Shown piece after piece: positions 61,601 to 64,000 of a stretch of 64,000 nt of DNA. Each line of letters starts with the position of its first letter. Positions within the stretch are counted from its first letter, which is position 1. Source of the stretch: a virus; the IMG/VR virus record IMGVR_UViG_3300027985_000282, positions 1-64,000 of that record, one strand, 5' to 3'. The notes beneath the pieces are model-generated. The model was not told where the DNA came from and made no database searches. It saw only the letters and a program-made list of their open reading frames with translations. Position numbers and translations under genes: made by a program.

Positions 61601-62483
61601 AGTTGATTAGTTCTATTACTTGCTTATGGCATTTTGGGCAAATGTTTAACATCTCTAATCCGTTATTTGTGCTTGCAGGTATATGTTTGTATCCACACAT
61701 GCATATCCATTCAGTAGGTTTAGCATGTGGGGATGCTTGCCTTATTTTTCTGTAAATTGCTTTACCTACATACTTGCTATGTTTATGAGGCTCTAGCTTA
61801 TTTATCATCTCTTTTAATAGTCGTTCATCTCTATCTTTTATTAGAGACTCTGGCGTAAACAGATCATGTATTTTGTATTCTGTCATGTGTATCATCCTTC
61901 CATAGTCTGTTAAAACTATGAATAGATTTTTTACATGTCCTATAATGATTGCATTGCCTACTTTTATACCATTTTTGGTGTATAGTACTGTACCTTCTGT
62001 AAGGACTTGCAAGTTATTTTTGACATCCGTGATGTCGTTGCCTTGTTCATCTTTAGGGTCTATCAGTGAGCAGTATCTCCAGCTCTCTGTACTTCGCTCT
62101 AAAGCTTTTAACATTGATATGCTTTTTTCATTAGATATGTATATTGTTGTTATATACACTGGTTCGTCATTGAATTGTGATACAGCTATTAACCATCTTA
62201 TCTTCCACTCTTCATCGCTATGATTTTTTACCCAGCATTTTATAGGGCTATGGATATGTTTTGCATCAATACTGACTGCTTGCATCTCTGCATTTATTAA
62301 TATATAATGCATGACGTTATTGTTGTGCTTGATATGTATGCCATTCCAGTATATGCTCCAATCTGTTAACATTAACTCTTGCTTTGAGCTAGGTTTGCGT
62401 TGTACGCTTTCTAAACACTTTGACACTGCTTCTAGTAGCTTACTATCTACTTCAGAGCCTGTTGTTTGCGATAAGCATTGCAT
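61599..62483 (-). CDS. Large early protein with an IKCWVK domain and a C-terminal zinc ribbon
   Basis: A 294-residue protein with AGGAG before the ATG. Residues about 78-125 (PIKCWVKNHSDEEWKIRWLI and on) match the N-terminal part of the 46305-46823 protein. The last 35 residues contain CMCGY and ICPKCHK, a zinc-ribbon pattern of C-x-C and C-x2-C. This is consistent with a nucleic-acid- or protein-binding early regulator. Function unknown. Confidence 0.5.
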   Translation of the reverse strand: MQCLSQTTGSEVDSKLLEAVSKCLESVQRKPSSKQELMLTDWSIYWNGIHIKHNNNVMHYILINAEMQAVSIDAKHIHSPIKCWVKNHSDEEWKIRWLIAVSQFNDEPVYITTIYISNEKSISMLKALERSTESWRYCSLIDPKDEQGNDITDVKNNLQVLTEGTVLYTKNGIKVGNAIIIGHVKNLFIVLTDYGRMIHMTEYKIHDLFTPESLIKDRDERLLKEMINKLEPHKHSKYVGKAIYRKIRQASPHAKPTEWICMCGYKHIPASTNNGLEMLNICPKCHKQVIELIN

Positions 62484-62491
62484 TGTTGCTC

Positions 62492-62869
62492 CTATAGTTT
62501 GTTTAATAGTTCGTCTAGCATCTCTAGAGGGTTTTTAGCATTGTTCTGCATTTGTTTCTGTTTGCTCTTTTCTCGTAACTCTTCATTGATGTAAACGCTA
62601 CCTATAGTAGTGTTGATCTGTAGACCTTCTAGTGCTTCTTTTATGTCAGATTCTATTGCATCTATCATTGGCATAGCTTTGTATCGTGCATCAATTGTTA
62701 GAACTTGCAATGCTTTTTGCATTGTATCTGCGTTTACATTTTGACACAGTAGCTTGTCATTTGTTGACACTGTGTATTTAGGTGTATTCTCTTTTATATA
62801 CACTCGTATTGTTACAGGTGTATTAAAGATTGTTCCCTCAAACTTTGCTTGTAGTTGTTTCTTTGCCAT
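62492..62869 (-). CDS. Small hypothetical protein
   Basis: A 125-residue protein with AGGAGG before the ATG. Residues 5-50 form a beta-hairpin region (FEGTIFNTPVTIRVYIKEN) and the second half is helical with a Lys/Gln-rich tail. It lies three genes from the right end of the early block. No family was recognised. Confidence 0.5.
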   Translation of the reverse strand: MAKKQLQAKFEGTIFNTPVTIRVYIKENTPKYTVSTNDKLLCQNVNADTMQKALQVLTIDARYKAMPMIDAIESDIKEALEGLQINTTIGSVYINEELREKSKQKQMQNNAKNPLEMLDELLNKL

Positions 62870-62878
62870 TCTGTCCTC

Positions 62879-62986
62879 CTATAGTTCTGTTAAACGTTTA
62901 GCCATCACTATTAGCAGTGATATGCCTATTATTAGAAATGCTAGCTTTGTTACTGCTGCTATGAACTTTTCTTTCCTGTGTTTCAT
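62879..62986 (-). CDS. Very small single-pass membrane protein (35 residues)
   Basis: A 35-residue reading frame that begins at the ATG at 62986, preceded by AGGAGGAG at a correct distance. Residues 10-27 (VTKLAFLIIGISLLIVMA) form one membrane helix, flanked by basic residues. It starts 20 bases after the stop of its upstream gene and ends with TAG inside the next gene's ribosome binding site. Small membrane proteins of this type are common in phage early regions and can act on host functions. Confidence 0.55.
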   Translation of the reverse strand: MKHRKEKFIAAVTKLAFLIIGISLLIVMAKRLTEL

Positions 62987-63005
62987 AACTCCTCCTGTAT
63001 AGCAA

Positions 63006-63557
63006 TTACTCTATGCTATACAAGCCTTTCAAGTAATTGCCTAATTGTTGTTTACCGTGTGATCCGTAGTAGACGTATGTTGTTGTGACATGTTCTACTC
63101 CATTTTTTATTGTATATTGATGTAGCTCTGCAAAGTCGAATACTTGATTTATGCGTTTATATGCTGTTACTGTGTCGTATTTTAGTGCTTTGTACGACTC
63201 TATTTTTTGTCCTTTATGCCATACTATTGGTACAATACCTAGCTTACCATACTTTGTATGCTCAATTGTTGTAGATGCTGGTAATGAACCTCTGTGAGCA
63301 TATACATTGTATCTGTTTCTACATTGTTGTACCGCAGAGTTTTCTGCTGGTATTACGTATAGAATCTTTCCATGGTTATACATAATTGCTTCATTGTTTG
63401 TTACTACAGATAGTGCTGTATCTGCTGTACCTTTCAATGTTATAATACTTGGTGTTACGCTAATCACTTCTAATCTGTCAGCGTCTCTTAATTTGTGCAC
63501 TTTATGAACGCCTACTCCTAGTGTGAGTAATTGTTCATATGTGATACGAATCTTCAT
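63006..63557 (-). CDS. Hypothetical beta-rich early protein
   Basis: A 183-residue protein with GGAGGACAGTA before the ATG. It is mainly beta strands (IITLKGTADTALSVVTNNEA, then KILYVIPAENSA), probably a small barrel or propeller-like domain. No catalytic motif was recognised. It overlaps the stop of a possible 29-residue reading frame by TAATG. Confidence 0.5.
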   Translation of the reverse strand: MKIRITYEQLLTLGVGVHKVHKLRDADRLEVISVTPSIITLKGTADTALSVVTNNEAIMYNHGKILYVIPAENSAVQQCRNRYNVYAHRGSLPASTTIEHTKYGKLGIVPIVWHKGQKIESYKALKYDTVTAYKRINQVFDFAELHQYTIKNGVEHVTTTYVYYGSHGKQQLGNYLKGLYSIE

Positions 63558-63646
63558 TACTGTCCTCCAATTGTTTTACATGCTGCTGGCATGCTCAGTT
63601 GTTGTCCTACCTCAAACTCATGAGGAGGACAGCCTCCTATCAGCAT
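63557..63646 (-). CDS. Possible 29-residue reading frame
   Basis: An open frame from ATG at 63646 to TAA at 63557, encoding a Gly/Pro/Glu/Gln-containing peptide (IGGCPPHEFEVGQQLSMPAA). It has no clear ribosome binding site, and the same DNA forms two strong hairpins (63579-63593 and 63604-63630), so an RNA element rather than a protein may be the functional product. Kept as a candidate because it fills the space exactly up to the next start codon. Confidence 0.25.
   Translation of the reverse strand: MLIGGCPPHEFEVGQQLSMPAACKTIGGQ
63579..63630. promoter_or_regulatory. Two adjacent hairpins in an intergenic region
   Basis: CATGC at 63579-63583 pairs with GCATG at 63589-63593. GTCCT at 63604-63608 and CCTCA at 63610-63614 pair with TGAGG at 63621-63625 and AGGAC at 63626-63630 with one bulged A, a 10-bp stem. 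They lie in the 112-base gap between the last two early genes and may form a leader RNA or processing signal. Confidence 0.4.
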
Positions 63647-63669
63647 CAACAGTTGTACATTCTGTTGTG

Positions 63670-63855
63670 TTAAGCTAATAGGAGGAAGTCATTAGCGGAA
63701 TGTATAGGATTCGAACCTATAAGGCTTTTGACTTTATTGAGATTTTTCAGTTCATCTTTGATCCAGCTTGAGCTTGCTTTGATCTGAGTGTTAGCATAAA
63801 CAACGACTTCGTTACAGTTGTTCATCTGCTGTTCATATTTTTGCTCTCTATTCAT
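63670..63855 (-). CDS. First gene of the early block, small helical protein
   Basis: A 61-residue protein with AAGGAG before the ATG, a strong site. Residues 5-45 are helical and charged (EQKYEQQMNNCNEVVVYANT, then SSWIKDELKNLNKVK). The last 16 residues are encoded by a DNA stretch resembling the 3' end of a tRNA gene, so the original C-terminus may have been different. As the first gene next to the divergent end it may be an early regulator. No family was recognised. Confidence 0.5.
   Translation of the reverse strand: MNREQKYEQQMNNCNEVVVYANTQIKASSSWIKDELKNLNKVKSLIGSNPIHSANDFLLLA
63693..63720 (-). other. tRNA 3'-end-like segment (T-arm plus acceptor half)
   Basis: On the minus strand, ATAGG-TTCGAAT-CCTAT (63720-63704) is a perfect five-pair T-arm with the consensus TTCRANN loop, followed directly by a seven-base acceptor-like strand ACATTCC and GCTA (63703-63693). 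No matching GGAATGT 5' half lies upstream, so there is no full tRNA here. It is inside the end of the gene at 63670-63855. Such partial tRNA ends are typical of integration sites but may also be a chance palindrome. Confidence 0.4.
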
Positions 63856-63866
63856 ATTTGTCTCCT

Positions 63867-63905
63867 TCAGTCAGTGGTTTATAAGCCTCCATTATCTCTG
63901 ACTGA
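63867..63905. promoter_or_regulatory. 8-bp inverted repeat before the early block
   Basis: TCAGTCAG at 63867-63874 and CTGACTGA at 63898-63905 are perfect reverse complements around a 23-base loop. The repeat lies between the start of the last minus gene (63855) and the promoter-like element at 63952, within the leader of the early transcript. It may be a hairpin in the 5' RNA or a protein-binding site. Confidence 0.45.
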
Positions 63906-63921
63906 ACAGATGAGGAAACAA

Positions 63922-63967
63922 TCCAAGCTCTATTTGCTTTAATAGCATTAGTTGTATAGAGCTTGGA
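63922..63967. promoter_or_regulatory. 12-bp perfect inverted repeat, possible operator
   Basis: TCCAAGCTCTAT at 63922-63933 and ATAGAGCTTGGA at 63956-63967 are perfect reverse complements around a 22-base loop. The right arm overlaps the spacer of the promoter-like sequence at 63952-63981, so a dimeric regulator bound here could control it. It lies in the divergent end region. Confidence 0.5.
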
Positions 63968-63981
63968 GAGTTAATTATAAT
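63952..63981 (+). promoter_or_regulatory. Sigma-70-type promoter-like sequence at the right end
   Basis: TTGTAT at 63952-63957 and a perfect TATAAT at 63976-63981 with an 18-base spacer point rightward out of the window. The same AT-rich core reads TATAAT on the minus strand (63979-63974), which could serve the leftward early block, but its -35 would be beyond the window edge. The rightward reading would lead to the late block only if the ends of the molecule join. Confidence 0.35.
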
Positions 63982-64000
63982 ATAAGTAAGCAGTTTAACG

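Noticed and set aside
63693-63790. A complete tRNA gene at the right end
   Set aside because: Only the T-arm and acceptor 3' strand are visible. No D-arm, anticodon arm or matching 5' acceptor was found on the minus strand upstream.
1-64000. CRISPR array, insertion sequence, integrase or transposase
   Set aside because: No spaced direct-repeat array, no recombinase motif and no terminal-repeat-bounded transposon were seen on reading the window.

Overview
The window looks like most of the genome of a tailed double-stranded DNA phage, probably a short-tailed (podovirus-type) virus. It is AT-rich, densely packed and uses ATA, AGA and AGT freely. Nearly every gene has a strong AGGAG-type ribosome binding site, so the host should use Shine-Dalgarno initiation. 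No ribosomal genes, host metabolic genes, integrase, insertion sequence, CRISPR array or complete tRNA is visible. No replicative DNA polymerase was recognised.

There are two opposing blocks. Bases 197-41152 on the plus strand form the late block. It runs in this order: a receptor-binding and tail-protein region (197-5545), a lysis region with an M15-type peptidase (5556-7801), large tail proteins including a tandem paralogous pair (7785-15596), a GroES-like co-chaperonin (15947-16216), the packaging and head set (small-terminase candidate, large terminase, portal, scaffold, major capsid; 16216-23264), connector-like proteins (23313-25896), and a very long set of proteins likely to be carried in the virion and ejected (25905-39544). 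A strong hairpin at 41209-41232 separates the two convergent blocks. Bases 41252-63855 on the minus strand form the early/replication block: MazG-like pyrophosphatase, ThyX-like enzyme, nucleotidyltransferase, two adjacent radical SAM proteins, a RecB-like nuclease, a metallopeptidase/VWA-like protein with a MoxR-type ATPase, a primase-helicase fusion, a RecA-fold ATPase with a probable single-strand-binding partner, and many small unknown genes.

The most notable gene is 28261-36387 (2708 residues). It carries a DYDGD sequence inside GGDYDGDAIQI, preceded 38 residues upstream by RYPSE. This is the catalytic-loop signature of the double-psi beta-barrel RNA polymerases (cellular beta', YonO, the crAss-like phage virion polymerase, eukaryotic RdRP). 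Its place among internal virion proteins suggests an RNA polymerase that is packaged and injected to transcribe early genes. This would be analogous to phage N4 in strategy but with a different enzyme fold. The absence of any T7-type or other polymerase gene fits this, but the assignment rests on motifs and context.

The two blocks point away from each other at the window ends (first plus gene at 197, last minus gene starting at 63855). If the molecule is circular or circularly permuted, the ends would meet in a divergent control region of about 340 bases holding tandem repeats, hairpins and a promoter-like sequence. Whether the window is the whole genome cannot be told from the sequence alone.
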